From positions 186,001 through 250,000 of the forward strand of contig NZ_JAMTCR010000006.1 of NCBI RefSeq assembly GCF_024171945.1: a DNA stretch of 64,000 bases, read 5' to 3'. The notes beneath the pieces were generated by a model, which saw nothing but the letters and a program-made list of their open reading frames with translations, had not been told where the DNA came from and searched no databases. The DNA comes from Actinokineospora globicatena. Its GTDB lineage: Bacteria > Actinomycetota > Actinomycetes > Mycobacteriales > Pseudonocardiaceae. Made by a program: the position numbers and the translations under genes. Shown piece after piece: positions 33,311-41,120 of the stretch (position 1 is its first letter; each line of letters opens with the position of its first letter).

Positions 33311-34030
33311 CTAGAGGCCCAGCTGCTGGCGCACCTGCGCGCGCTGCGCGGGCGGCATCTCGGCCAGCCAGTCGTCGCGGCTGCCGACCAGCAGGTCGTA
33401 CCGGTTGTCGGCGCTCAGCAGCGCGCCGACCCAGTTGCCGCGCTCGGAGTTCCAGAACTTGGTCTCGGTGACCGCCAGCTCCTTGAGGTTCGCGTTCGTC
33501 GGCGGCTTGGCCAGCACGTGCGCGACGTCCTTCTGGTAGTGGTCGCCGATGCTGGCCGAGGCGATCTCGCCCACCCACCACTTCAGCGACTTGACCGGCG
33601 GCAACGCGACCGTGGCGACGCTGACCGGGTGCTGCGCGGAGATCCGCTCCAGCACCTCGATGGCCTTGCGCCGCTGCCGGTGCGAGTAGGGCTGCTCCTG
33701 GACCGGGACCACGGTCGCCGCCGGGCCGGTGCCGTCCCCGCCGCCGAACACCCGCGCGTGCGCGTCGTCGATCTCCTGGTAGTCGGCGACCACCGCGCGC
33801 AGCCCGTCCTGCACGTCCGCGTACGCCTTCGCCGTCTTGGTGATCGCCTGGCGCACGTCGTCGCTGGCCAGCGCGATCGCGCTGGCGAAGAACGCCCCGA
33901 TCGCCCCGTAGGCGTCCCCGCCCACGGTGGCCTGCGCGATCCTCAGAGCCGCGTTCACCTCGCTCGAGATCGTCGCCACCGTGTCGGCGTGCGCGCGCAC
34001 CTCGCCCAGGTTGATGTCGAACCCGCTCAT
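33311..34030 (-). CDS. ESX/type VII secretion-type protein (WXG100-like N-terminus)
   Basis: Protein of 239 aa. The first 100 residues (FDINLGEVRAHADTVATISS, then YADVQDGLRAVVADYQEID) have the helical hairpin and Y-x3-D/E-like end of type VII secretion targets (EspC-like). The C-terminal half is an uncharacterised helical domain with WWVGEIASASIGDHYQKDV and QLGL at the end. No EccC, mycosin or WXG100 partner is in the window, so it is an orphan substrate. It could be a secreted toxin-like effector, but no known toxin motif or immunity gene is evident. Confidence 0.72.
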   Translation of the reverse strand: MSGFDINLGEVRAHADTVATISSEVNAALRIAQATVGGDAYGAIGAFFASAIALASDDVRQAITKTAKAYADVQDGLRAVVADYQEIDDAHARVFGGGDGTGPAATVVPVQEQPYSHRQRRKAIEVLERISAQHPVSVATVALPPVKSLKWWVGEIASASIGDHYQKDVAHVLAKPPTNANLKELAVTETKFWNSERGNWVGALLSADNRYDLLVGSRDDWLAEMPPAQRAQVRQQLGL

Positions 34031-34144
34031 CCCCGCCCCTGTCGTCGCCGTCCCGCCGATTGTTGCCCACCGCGCCTCGCTGGTTCGTCGAACCCGGAAA
34101 TCGTGTGCGGAAGCGATCGAGTGCTACTGTCAGGGCAGTCATAC

Positions 34145-34158
34145 AGGGCGATCGCCCT
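34145..34158 (+). promoter_or_regulatory. perfect palindrome upstream of TetR gene
   Basis: AGGGCGATCGCCCT is a perfect 14-bp palindrome 15 bp upstream of the TetR start codon and just before its ribosome-binding site. It is a likely autoregulatory operator. Confidence 0.5.
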
Positions 34159-34173
34159 AGTTGGAGGTTCGGG

Positions 34174-34704
34174 ATGACGGCGGCGCGGGGGCACGAGGTC
34201 AGGCGGCGGCTGTTGGCGGCGGCGGTCGAGTTGGTGCCCGAGCGGGGGTGGACGGCGGTCAGCACGCGGGTGCTGGCGGACCGCGCCGGGGTCACGCCGA
34301 GCGTCGTGCACTACCACTTCAGCTCCATGCAGGCGTTGCTCGCCGAGGCCGTCCTGGGCGCGATGCGTGCTGTCGCGTCCGTTGTGGACGACGTGCTGGC
34401 CGCCGCTGAGTCACCTGGGGACGCCGTCGACTCGATGATCGCGGGCTTTTCCGGCACCGACTCGACCTCGGTCCTGTTCGTCGAGGCATACCTGGCCGCG
34501 ATGCGCGACGAAGGGCTCCGGAAGGACATCAGCGCGATCGTCGACGGGGTCCGGCAGCGGTTCGGTGACTGGCTGGCGGAGCGAGGGGTAGCGGCGCCAC
34601 ACGACACAGCCGCCGCGGTACTGGCCGCACTCGACGGCGTGGTCCTGCACCGCGGACTCGGCGCGGGTCCTTCCGCCACCGCGTTGCGCCGGATGGTGTC
34701 GTGA
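34174..34704 (+). CDS. TetR family transcriptional regulator
   Basis: Repressor of 176 aa with helix-turn-helix RRRLLAAAVELVPERGWTAV and RAGVTPSVVHYHFSSMQAL. The C-terminal part is a ligand domain with DSMIAGFSGTDS. GGAGG stands 6 nt before ATG 34174. Its stop shares one base with the ATG of the FAD monooxygenase (TGATG), so both are one operon. The arrangement suggests substrate-responsive control of the monooxygenase, which may modify or inactivate the inducer. Confidence 0.9.
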   Translation: MTAARGHEVRRRLLAAAVELVPERGWTAVSTRVLADRAGVTPSVVHYHFSSMQALLAEAVLGAMRAVASVVDDVLAAAESPGDAVDSMIAGFSGTDSTSVLFVEAYLAAMRDEGLRKDISAIVDGVRQRFGDWLAERGVAAPHDTAAAVLAALDGVVLHRGLGAGPSATALRRMVS

Positions 34705-35858
34705 TGCGAGTCGTGATCTGCGGCGCGGGCATCGCCGGTCTCGCGCTCGCCAACCGGTTGGCCGCGAACGGAATCACGGTCGTGCTGCTGGAGCGCGCGC
34801 CTGGTCCCCGGCCGCAGGGCTACCTGATCGACTTCTTCGGCCCCGGCTACGACGCCATCGCGCAGATGGGCCTCTTGCCCGCCGTTGAACGGGTCGGCTA
34901 CCGCATCGACGAAGCGTCCCTTGTGGACGAGACAGGCAAGCGGCGCGCCAGGATCAGCTACTCGCGCTTCGCCGAGGCGGTCGACGGCAAGCTGATCAGC
35001 GTCCTGCGGCCAGACCTCGAACGCGTGCTCCGCGAGAGCCTGCCCACCTCGGTGGACCTGAGGTTCGCGACGACGGTCACCACCATCGCCAACGAGAGCA
35101 ACGGAGTCCGGGTCACCCTCGACGACGGCACCGAGTTGGCAGCGGACCTCTTGGTCGGCGCGGACGGCGTCCACTCGGCGGTGCGCGGGCACACCTTCGG
35201 CGCCGACGACCGGTTCGTGCGCCACCTCGGCCTGCACACCGCCGCGTTCCAGTACCCCGACCCGCGACCAGGCGCGGACAACCACATCACCCTCACGGAC
35301 ACGGTTGACCGCCAGATCGGGCACTACGCGCTGCGCGACGGCCGCGTGGCGGTCTTCGCCGTTCACCGCGCACCGGACCCCGGCCTTCCCGCCGACCCGC
35401 GCGCCAAGATCCTCGGCACCTATGGATCCCTTGCGCCAGAAGTGATCCGCCACTGCCCCGACGACTTCTACTACGACCAAGTCGCCCAGGTCATCATGCC
35501 CGCGTGGAGCCGGGGCCGGGTCGTGCTGATCGGCGACGCGGCGCACGCGGTGTCCCTGCTGGCCGGGCAGGGCGCCTCACTGGGCATCGGCGGGGCCTTC
35601 GTGCTCGCCGACCGCTTGAGCCGACTGCCGATCGATGCCGCGCTCACCGACTACGAACGCCTGTGGCGGCCGGTGGTGCTGGGCCGCCAACGCGCGGGCC
35701 GGGCAGGCGCGCGGTGGTTCCTGCCGAGGTCCCGCTGGGAACTGGTCGTCCGCAGGCAGGCGTTGCGCCTCGCGGACCTCCCCGTGCTCAGCCGGGTCGC
35801 GGCCGCCCGGATCACCGGCAAGCCCACCACGCTCATCGCGGACCTGGCTGGCGCGTAA
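34704..35858 (+). CDS. FAD-dependent monooxygenase (TetX/PHBH-like)
   Basis: Flavoprotein of 384 aa, group A aromatic hydroxylase fold. The Rossmann motif is VICGAGIAGLALANRL, the DG motif is LLVGADGVHSAVR, and the GD motif is VVLIGDAAHAVSLLAGQG. Such enzymes hydroxylate aromatic or polyketide substrates with NAD(P)H and include antibiotic-inactivating TetX. ATG 34704 overlaps the TetR stop by 1 nt. A long hairpin follows. Substrate unknown. Confidence 0.92.
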   Translation: MRVVICGAGIAGLALANRLAANGITVVLLERAPGPRPQGYLIDFFGPGYDAIAQMGLLPAVERVGYRIDEASLVDETGKRRARISYSRFAEAVDGKLISVLRPDLERVLRESLPTSVDLRFATTVTTIANESNGVRVTLDDGTELAADLLVGADGVHSAVRGHTFGADDRFVRHLGLHTAAFQYPDPRPGADNHITLTDTVDRQIGHYALRDGRVAVFAVHRAPDPGLPADPRAKILGTYGSLAPEVIRHCPDDFYYDQVAQVIMPAWSRGRVVLIGDAAHAVSLLAGQGASLGIGGAFVLADRLSRLPIDAALTDYERLWRPVVLGRQRAGRAGARWFLPRSRWELVVRRQALRLADLPVLSRVAAARITGKPTTLIADLAGA

Positions 35859-35870
35859 GGGGAAATGCGG

Positions 35871-35912
35871 CCGGGCCGGCCGAGCGCGGGGGTGTGCGCT
35901 CGACCGGCCCGG
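35871..35912. terminator. long hairpin between convergent genes
   Basis: A 17-bp stem with one mismatch (35871-35887 with 35896-35912) and an 8-nt loop, between the monooxygenase stop (35858) and the metalloprotease stop (35928). It probably serves both directions. Confidence 0.75.
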
Positions 35913-35927
35913 GGGGACAACGGTGGG

Positions 35928-38147
35928 TCAGCTCGTGGTGACCGACACCGTGTCGACGAGGAAGTCCGTCTGCAGGTTGCTGTCCTCGGTGCTGTAGAAC
36001 CGCAACGTGATCGTCTTCCCCTTGTAGGCGGAGAGGTCGACCGTCTGCAACGCGTAGCCGCTGTTGGCGTTGGCGTTGCTGTAGGTCTTGAGGTTGGTCG
36101 TGGTGGAGCCGCTGATGGCCTGCACCCGCAGGACGTCGTAGGCGGTGGTGCCCGACTCCGCCGTGGCGATCCGCAGGTAGAACTTCAGCGTCGCGGAGGT
36201 CGCCGTGGCCGGGATGGTGATGTTCTGGCTGGCGGTGTCGGTGTTGACCTGGCCGTTGCCGCCGAACCACGCGTAGTAGCTACCCGCCTGGGCCGCGTAG
36301 TAGGTCCAGTTGCCGACCGAGCCGCCGGTGACGGTCCAGCCGGTGGTGCCGCTCTCGAAGCCGCCGTTGGTGACGAGGTTGGTGCCCGGGTTCGGGTTGG
36401 TCGTCGTCGTGGGCGGGGTCGTCGTGGTCGGCGGGGTCGTGGTGGTGGGCGGCGTGGTCGTGGTCGGCGGCCGGGTGGTCGTCGTGCCACTGCTGCGGTA
36501 GTCGATGGTGTGGGTGTAGATCCGGTTCATCGTCGCGGTGGAGATGTCCAGGTTCTTCGTCGGCCGGTCGGTGACCACGTACTCCCGGAAGCTGCTGGAG
36601 GTGTTGCCCACCATCAGCCCGAAGGTCCCACCGGGGCCGCTGTCCACATTGCGCCACAGGTCGATCAGCGCGCCCGCGACGCGCAGCTCCACGGTGTCGC
36701 CGTCGTTGGGGTTGGTGCGACCCGCGGCCTGGCCCGAGTTGAACCAGTTGGTCTGCATGAGGTCGATCCAGCTGCCGTCGGCCCAGTAGTAGCGGCCGTC
36801 ACCCATCACGTAGCCCGCGACGGCGTTGGCGAAGCCCTCGGTCCACGCGCAGTTGGTGCCGGTGCGCAGGTGCAGGTAGTGCGGCGACGGGCAGTCGCTG
36901 GTGGCCCACCAGCCGCCGTAGAGCATGTCCATCAGCGCGTGGCCGGACTCGTGCAGCACGGTGTGCGCGGAGTCGGGGTCGGCGTCCATGAGCGCGATGT
37001 AGCGGTTGGCGACGGCGACCTGGTTCTGGAAGTACGTGCCGTCGGTGCTGCCCGGCTGCCAGTGGATGGTGATCTTGCGGCAGTTGCTGGTCTCGCGGGT
37101 GGTCCAGCAGGCGCTGGTGCCGTGGATCGCCCACAGGTCGTTGACCTTGTCGAAGGCGTGCCAGGCGCGCATGTACGTCGAGGTCGGCGTGGTGGTGCCG
37201 AACGCGGCGTCGGAGCCGCTGGCGACCGAGCTCTTGGCCGCGGTGGTCACCGAGTAGGTGGAGGTGCCCGCGTTGTTGGTCACCCGCCACAGGTTCGAGT
37301 CCGCCCCGAACTCCACCCACACCTGGTACATGGTGGTGACCGGCGCGGTGAAGCAGAGCGAGTAGGTGCCGGTGCCGCTGGTGAACCCGGAGGCGTAGTA
37401 CGCGCTCGCGGCCGAGGAGGTGGTCTTGCCCGCCACCTGGACCTTGACCGTGCGACCGGCCTTCCAGTTCCCGGACGGGTCGCTGTACTGGAACGCGCCG
37501 GTGGCGCAGATCTGCCCGGGCGGGGCCAGGGCGGCCAGGCCCGCGCTCGGCGCGACCCGGGTGATGCCGGTCGTCGTGGTGGCGGCGATGCCCGCCTTCG
37601 ACGCGCCCTTGGCGTCGGCGACGGTCAGCGTGGTGGAGCCGTGCGCGGCGCGGTCCGCCGCCGGGCTGTCCACACTGGTCACGTCGGCCTGGATGTTGAC
37701 CGGGCCCGCGGCGAGCGCGGTGACGCCGAAGGTGACCGTGCGGCCCTGCGGCGAGAGCGCGAACTGCTGGTCGGCCACCTGGTCGAGGCCGACCGCGCGC
37801 GGCTGGGACAGCCCGCTGGCGCGGGCGTCGAGCCGCAGGGTGTCGGGCAGCTTGACCGCGAGCTTGGCCTTGGCCACGTCCACCTGGGACCCGACCTTGA
37901 CCGTCACCGTCGCCGACTCGCCGACCGCGGGCAGTCGGTCGACCGACACCTCGGCGGAGACGCAGCTGGCGGGCTTCTCGGAGTGCTCGCCCGCGGTGGA
38001 CAGCGAACAGGCGGGGCCGGTGGCGGCGGCGGTGGCCGAGTCGGCGGCACCGGCGGAACCGGATACAGCGAATACGGTTCCCGCGACGACGGCGGCGGAA
38101 ACGGCGACGGAAACAGACAGGGGGATTGTCCCGAGTTTGCGGTGCAT
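35928..38147 (-). CDS. secreted multidomain metalloprotease with C-terminal carbohydrate-binding-like domain
   Basis: Exported protein of 739 aa. Signal peptide to about residue 35 (AVSGSAGAAD). Residues 60-220 are Ig-like domains with repeated TVTVKVG-type strands. The catalytic part has HESGH in TVLHESGHALMDM (HExxH zincin) and downstream WTEGFANAVAGY that may give the third ligand. A Thr/Pro linker (PPTTTTPPTTTT) connects to a C-terminal jelly-roll-like domain opening NLVTNGGFESG and ending in LVDTVSVTTS. ATG 38147 chosen over the upstream 38183 because the signal peptide begins there. It probably degrades extracellular polymers; substrate unknown. Confidence 0.87.
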   Translation of the reverse strand: MHRKLGTIPLSVSVAVSAAVVAGTVFAVSGSAGAADSATAAATGPACSLSTAGEHSEKPASCVSAEVSVDRLPAVGESATVTVKVGSQVDVAKAKLAVKLPDTLRLDARASGLSQPRAVGLDQVADQQFALSPQGRTVTFGVTALAAGPVNIQADVTSVDSPAADRAAHGSTTLTVADAKGASKAGIAATTTTGITRVAPSAGLAALAPPGQICATGAFQYSDPSGNWKAGRTVKVQVAGKTTSSAASAYYASGFTSGTGTYSLCFTAPVTTMYQVWVEFGADSNLWRVTNNAGTSTYSVTTAAKSSVASGSDAAFGTTTPTSTYMRAWHAFDKVNDLWAIHGTSACWTTRETSNCRKITIHWQPGSTDGTYFQNQVAVANRYIALMDADPDSAHTVLHESGHALMDMLYGGWWATSDCPSPHYLHLRTGTNCAWTEGFANAVAGYVMGDGRYYWADGSWIDLMQTNWFNSGQAAGRTNPNDGDTVELRVAGALIDLWRNVDSGPGGTFGLMVGNTSSSFREYVVTDRPTKNLDISTATMNRIYTHTIDYRSSGTTTTRPPTTTTPPTTTTPPTTTTPPTTTTNPNPGTNLVTNGGFESGTTGWTVTGGSVGNWTYYAAQAGSYYAWFGGNGQVNTDTASQNITIPATATSATLKFYLRIATAESGTTAYDVLRVQAISGSTTTNLKTYSNANANSGYALQTVDLSAYKGKTITLRFYSTEDSNLQTDFLVDTVSVTTS

Positions 38148-38301
38148 ACGGGGTGCCTTTCGGACGACTGGAACTGTCGTCACTTCGCAGGGTGACGCCC
38201 GATAGGATGACCGCAGTTACGGTAAGGAAGCAATCACGATGATGTAAAACGTGGGATGATCCGGAAATCTGTGAAAACGCCCGGGTGACGACCGGGGTCC
38301 A

Positions 38302-38314
38302 ACAGTTAAACTGT
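38302..38314 (-). promoter_or_regulatory. perfect palindrome upstream of the metalloprotease gene
   Basis: ACAGTTAAACTGT is a perfect 13-bp palindrome about 155 bp upstream of the metalloprotease start and 12 bp after the stop of the XRE-like gene. It is AT-rich for this genome and could bind a regulator. Confidence 0.35.
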
Positions 38315-38325
38315 GAAGAACCCGT

Positions 38326-39219
38326 TCACCAGGTCCAGCGGGTGCCGACGATGCCGGGGGAGAGGTTGAACCCCACCTGGCAGCTGGCCCCGGACGGCCC
38401 GACGGTCAGCGGCTCGGCGATTTGCTCCGGCCCGTGCAGCGAGGTCCGGCGGAAGCCGTGGCAGCGCGACGGCAGGGTCCCCTCGAACTGCACCTGCTGG
38501 CTGTACTCGGCCACCGAGGTGAGGAACTGCCGGTAGTAGAACTCCACGCGGGGGCCGGGTTCCGAGGCCATCTCGTACTCCACGACGGCGTGGTCGCCCG
38601 CGCGCAGCGGCTTGTCGAGCAGCAGTTCGGCGACCATCAGCCCGGTCGCTGCGTCCATCCGCGTCTCGCCCCGGCGGCAGAACCGGACGGCGGTCAGCGC
38701 GGGGGGCAGGTCGGGGGAGTCCGCCTGGTACTTCACCAGGCACCGCGTCACCCGTCCGCGCTCACCCCTGAGCACCAAGCGTGACCGGACGCCGCGTTCC
38801 TCGCCGTCCGCGCCGACGGTGAACACGTCGTGCGCGGAGACCATCGTGTGCTCGCCCTCGTCGGGGTTCTCGAACTCGGCCATCAGCGGCAACTCGGTCT
38901 CCCGGCGCAGCCACCTGCCCCGCGGCCGGGGCGGGCCGAGCAGCGTGAGCAGCGAGGTCGCGGGCAGCCCGAGCAGCGCCTCCAGCGCCCGCACGGCGCG
39001 CAGCGACTCCTCGCGCTCCGGGCGCCTGCGGTCGCGCCGCCAGTAGCTCAGCGTGGCGACGCTGACGTCGATGCCCTTCTCCGCGAGGTGGTAGCGGACG
39101 CGGTCGAGCGTCAGCCCGCGCGCGGTGATGGCCGCGTCGAGCGCTTGCCCGAACGTGCCGGATCGCGACACCCGGCTCAGGTCCCGACCGAACTCCGGTG
39201 ACCGGATCGATCGCACCAC
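38326..39219 (-). CDS. XRE-like helix-turn-helix protein with unknown C-terminal domain
   Basis: Protein of 297 aa. The N-terminal 90 residues form a Cro/C1-type helix-turn-helix: TFGQALDAAITARGLTLDRVRYHLAEKG followed by VATLSYWRRDRRRP, cited in two parts because the domain is split by a loop. The C-terminal 200 residues (LVLRGERGRVTRCLVKYQ, VVEYEMASEPGPRVEFYYRQF) are conserved-looking but of unknown function. GTG start after GGAGG. It sits upstream of, and in the same direction as, the metalloprotease gene, so it may regulate it. No ligand motif is recognised. Confidence 0.82.
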   Translation of the reverse strand: MVRSIRSPEFGRDLSRVSRSGTFGQALDAAITARGLTLDRVRYHLAEKGIDVSVATLSYWRRDRRRPEREESLRAVRALEALLGLPATSLLTLLGPPRPRGRWLRRETELPLMAEFENPDEGEHTMVSAHDVFTVGADGEERGVRSRLVLRGERGRVTRCLVKYQADSPDLPPALTAVRFCRRGETRMDAATGLMVAELLLDKPLRAGDHAVVEYEMASEPGPRVEFYYRQFLTSVAEYSQQVQFEGTLPSRCHGFRRTSLHGPEQIAEPLTVGPSGASCQVGFNLSPGIVGTRWTW

Positions 39220-39460
39220 GACTGCCTCCTCGTCCGGCGACCGGCGGGCGACGAGCAGGGGGCGTCGCGGTGCCAGTCGCGCGGGCTACCACTATCTGTC
39301 GCCGCGCCCGCCGTGTCCAGCACCGGATACCCACGATTACCACGGTTGTTCGGCCGGTGACCGGACCCGATAGTCCTCTTGGCCGCCGCGGACGTCCCCG
39401 CCGGTGGTCCGGTCACCGGGGCCCCGACCGTTCGATTCCCTGCGACAGAAGGACATCGAA

Positions 39461-40918
39461 GTGAGAGAGCGCAAGTTGTTGCTCGCCGCCGTGCTGGCAC
39501 TCGCCGCGGTCGCCGTCCCGGTGACCGGCGCGGCGGTCGCCGCCCCCGGCCCGGCCACCGCGGCCACCCCGACCGACCAGCTCGTCGTGGACGGTGGCAG
39601 CGCCCAGGTCGTCAACGGCCAGCGGACCACCGTGCGGGAGCACCCGTTCGTCATCGCGGGCATGCGCGCCGGGGGCGGTGGGCCGCAGGGCCAGTCCTGC
39701 ACCGCCTCCGTCGTGGGCAAGCGCAAGATCATCACCGCCGCGCACTGCATGATCGACGCCGCCGGGGCCAAGCACTACCTCTACGGCGACGACGACCTGA
39801 ACACCGCCGGTGACGAGAGCTTCCGCACCAAGCTCGCCTCGTACAAGACGCACCCCAAGTACACCGGCAGCGGCGGGTGGCAGACCGGCTACGACGTCGC
39901 CGTCGTGACCACCGAGGACGACCTCCCGGTGCCGGAGAGCCAGTGGGTCAAGGTGGCCGGGTCCGGTGACACCGCGCTGACCCAGCCCGGCAAGAGCGGC
40001 ACCGCCGTCGGCTACGGCAGGACCTCGGCCAACGGCGGCTCCGGCGTGCTCTACAAGACGACGCTGCCGGTCAACGACGCCACCAACTGCCAGGTGTTCA
40101 ACATCAGGGTCAACCCGGACCTGATGCTGTGCATCGGTTACGACGACGGCCGGACCGGCACCTGCACCGGCGACAGCGGCGGTCCGTTCACCGTGGACGG
40201 CGTCATCGTCGGGGTCGTGTCCTGGGGGTCGAGCGGGTGCGACCGGTACAGCGTCATGGCGCGGCTGACCAACGAGATGGGCGACTGGGCCAGGTCCGAG
40301 ATCGGCGGCGGAACGCCCCCCGGTGACGGCAAGTTCACCGTCGCGGTCAACCCGACCTCGGGCAAGGCCGACCCCGGCAAGTACATCTCGGCGACCGTCG
40401 CGACCACGGCCGGTGACCAGCCGGAGCGGGTGGAGTTGTCGGCCGGCGGCCAGCCTTCCGGTGTCTCGGTGAGGTTCCAGCCTGCGGCGATCAACTCCGG
40501 CGAGTCGGCCAAGGTCACCTTCGACGTCGCGGCGTCGACCGCGAAGGGCAGCTACCCGATCACGGTGAGTGCCAAGGGAACCTCCGGCACCAAGACCGCG
40601 ACCTACACGCTGACCGTGGGTGACGGCGGCTCCACCGACGGTCCCAAGCCGACCGCGTCGCCGTCGTCGGCGACGGTGGGCCGGGGCACCAGCGCCAGGG
40701 CCACCATCACCGTGGCGGGCGGCACCGGCGCCAGCAGGCTCAGCGCGACCGGCCTGTCCTTCGCCCCGATGTTCTTCCCCACCAGCGTGTCCCCGGGTGG
40801 CAGCAGCCAGATGTCGCTGTTCGCCCCGTTCCAACCCGGCACCTACAAGGTCGTCATCACCGCGACCGACACCGCGGGCAGGACCGGCTCGACCGAGTTC
40901 GTGCTCACGGTGACCTGA
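39461..40918 (+). CDS. secreted trypsin-like serine protease with C-terminal Ig-like repeats (first of two)
   Basis: Exported S1 protease of 485 aa. Signal peptide to about residue 33. Catalytic residues are His in IITAAHCM, Asp in GYDVAVVTT and Ser in TCTGDSGGPF; SWGSSGC forms the substrate pocket region. After residue 290 come two beta-rich modules with FTVAVNPTSGKADPG and SATVGRGTSARATITV, similar to the modules of the S15 and M28 peptidases downstream. GTG at 39461 follows AAGGA by 7 nt. A hairpin (40945-40979) separates it from a LAL regulator. Confidence 0.93.
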   Translation: MRERKLLLAAVLALAAVAVPVTGAAVAAPGPATAATPTDQLVVDGGSAQVVNGQRTTVREHPFVIAGMRAGGGGPQGQSCTASVVGKRKIITAAHCMIDAAGAKHYLYGDDDLNTAGDESFRTKLASYKTHPKYTGSGGWQTGYDVAVVTTEDDLPVPESQWVKVAGSGDTALTQPGKSGTAVGYGRTSANGGSGVLYKTTLPVNDATNCQVFNIRVNPDLMLCIGYDDGRTGTCTGDSGGPFTVDGVIVGVVSWGSSGCDRYSVMARLTNEMGDWARSEIGGGTPPGDGKFTVAVNPTSGKADPGKYISATVATTAGDQPERVELSAGGQPSGVSVRFQPAAINSGESAKVTFDVAASTAKGSYPITVSAKGTSGTKTATYTLTVGDGGSTDGPKPTASPSSATVGRGTSARATITVAGGTGASRLSATGLSFAPMFFPTSVSPGGSSQMSLFAPFQPGTYKVVITATDTAGRTGSTEFVLTVT

Positions 40919-40944
40919 GCCCCGGCAGGGTAACGGGAGGAAAA

Positions 40945-40979
40945 GGCGGTGCGGCCGGGCGACCCCTGGCCGCACCGCC
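40945..40979 (+). terminator. terminator of the first protease gene
   Basis: Perfect 12-bp stem (40945-40956 with 40968-40979) with an 11-nt loop, 26 bp after the protease stop. Confidence 0.75.
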
Positions 40980-41011
40980 CATTCCGCATCCGGTTCCGTG
41001 GTGGAAAACAA

Positions 41012-41105
41012 CCGTGGAAACAGTAGGTACCAGTGGAATGGGTACGTACCGGGGAAATGGGATTCGATGGCGCCTGGGAATGGGTACCGGAGCCCATTCG
41101 GGCTC
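41012..41105 (+). promoter_or_regulatory. GGTACC-rich repeats and hairpin before the first LAL gene
   Basis: GGTACC (41012-41017), the palindrome GGTACGTACC (41041-41050) and GGTACC (41083-41088) alternate with three GGAATGGGTAC-like direct repeats. A perfect GAGCCC/GGGCTC hairpin (41090-41105) lies 16 bp before the start codon and may occlude translation. Confidence 0.4.
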
Positions 41106-41120
41106 GGTAAGCTCCGGCGC

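Noticed and set aside
31425..34295. 956-aa leftward open frame
   Set aside because: It runs across the histidine kinase and ESX-type genes in another frame, is Arg/Ala-rich low complexity, and its end reads through element B. It is a high-GC shadow frame.
35865..38195. 776-aa rightward open frame antisense to the metalloprotease
   Set aside because: Composition is Gly/Val/Arg-rich without domains; the opposite strand carries a signal peptide and an HExxH site.
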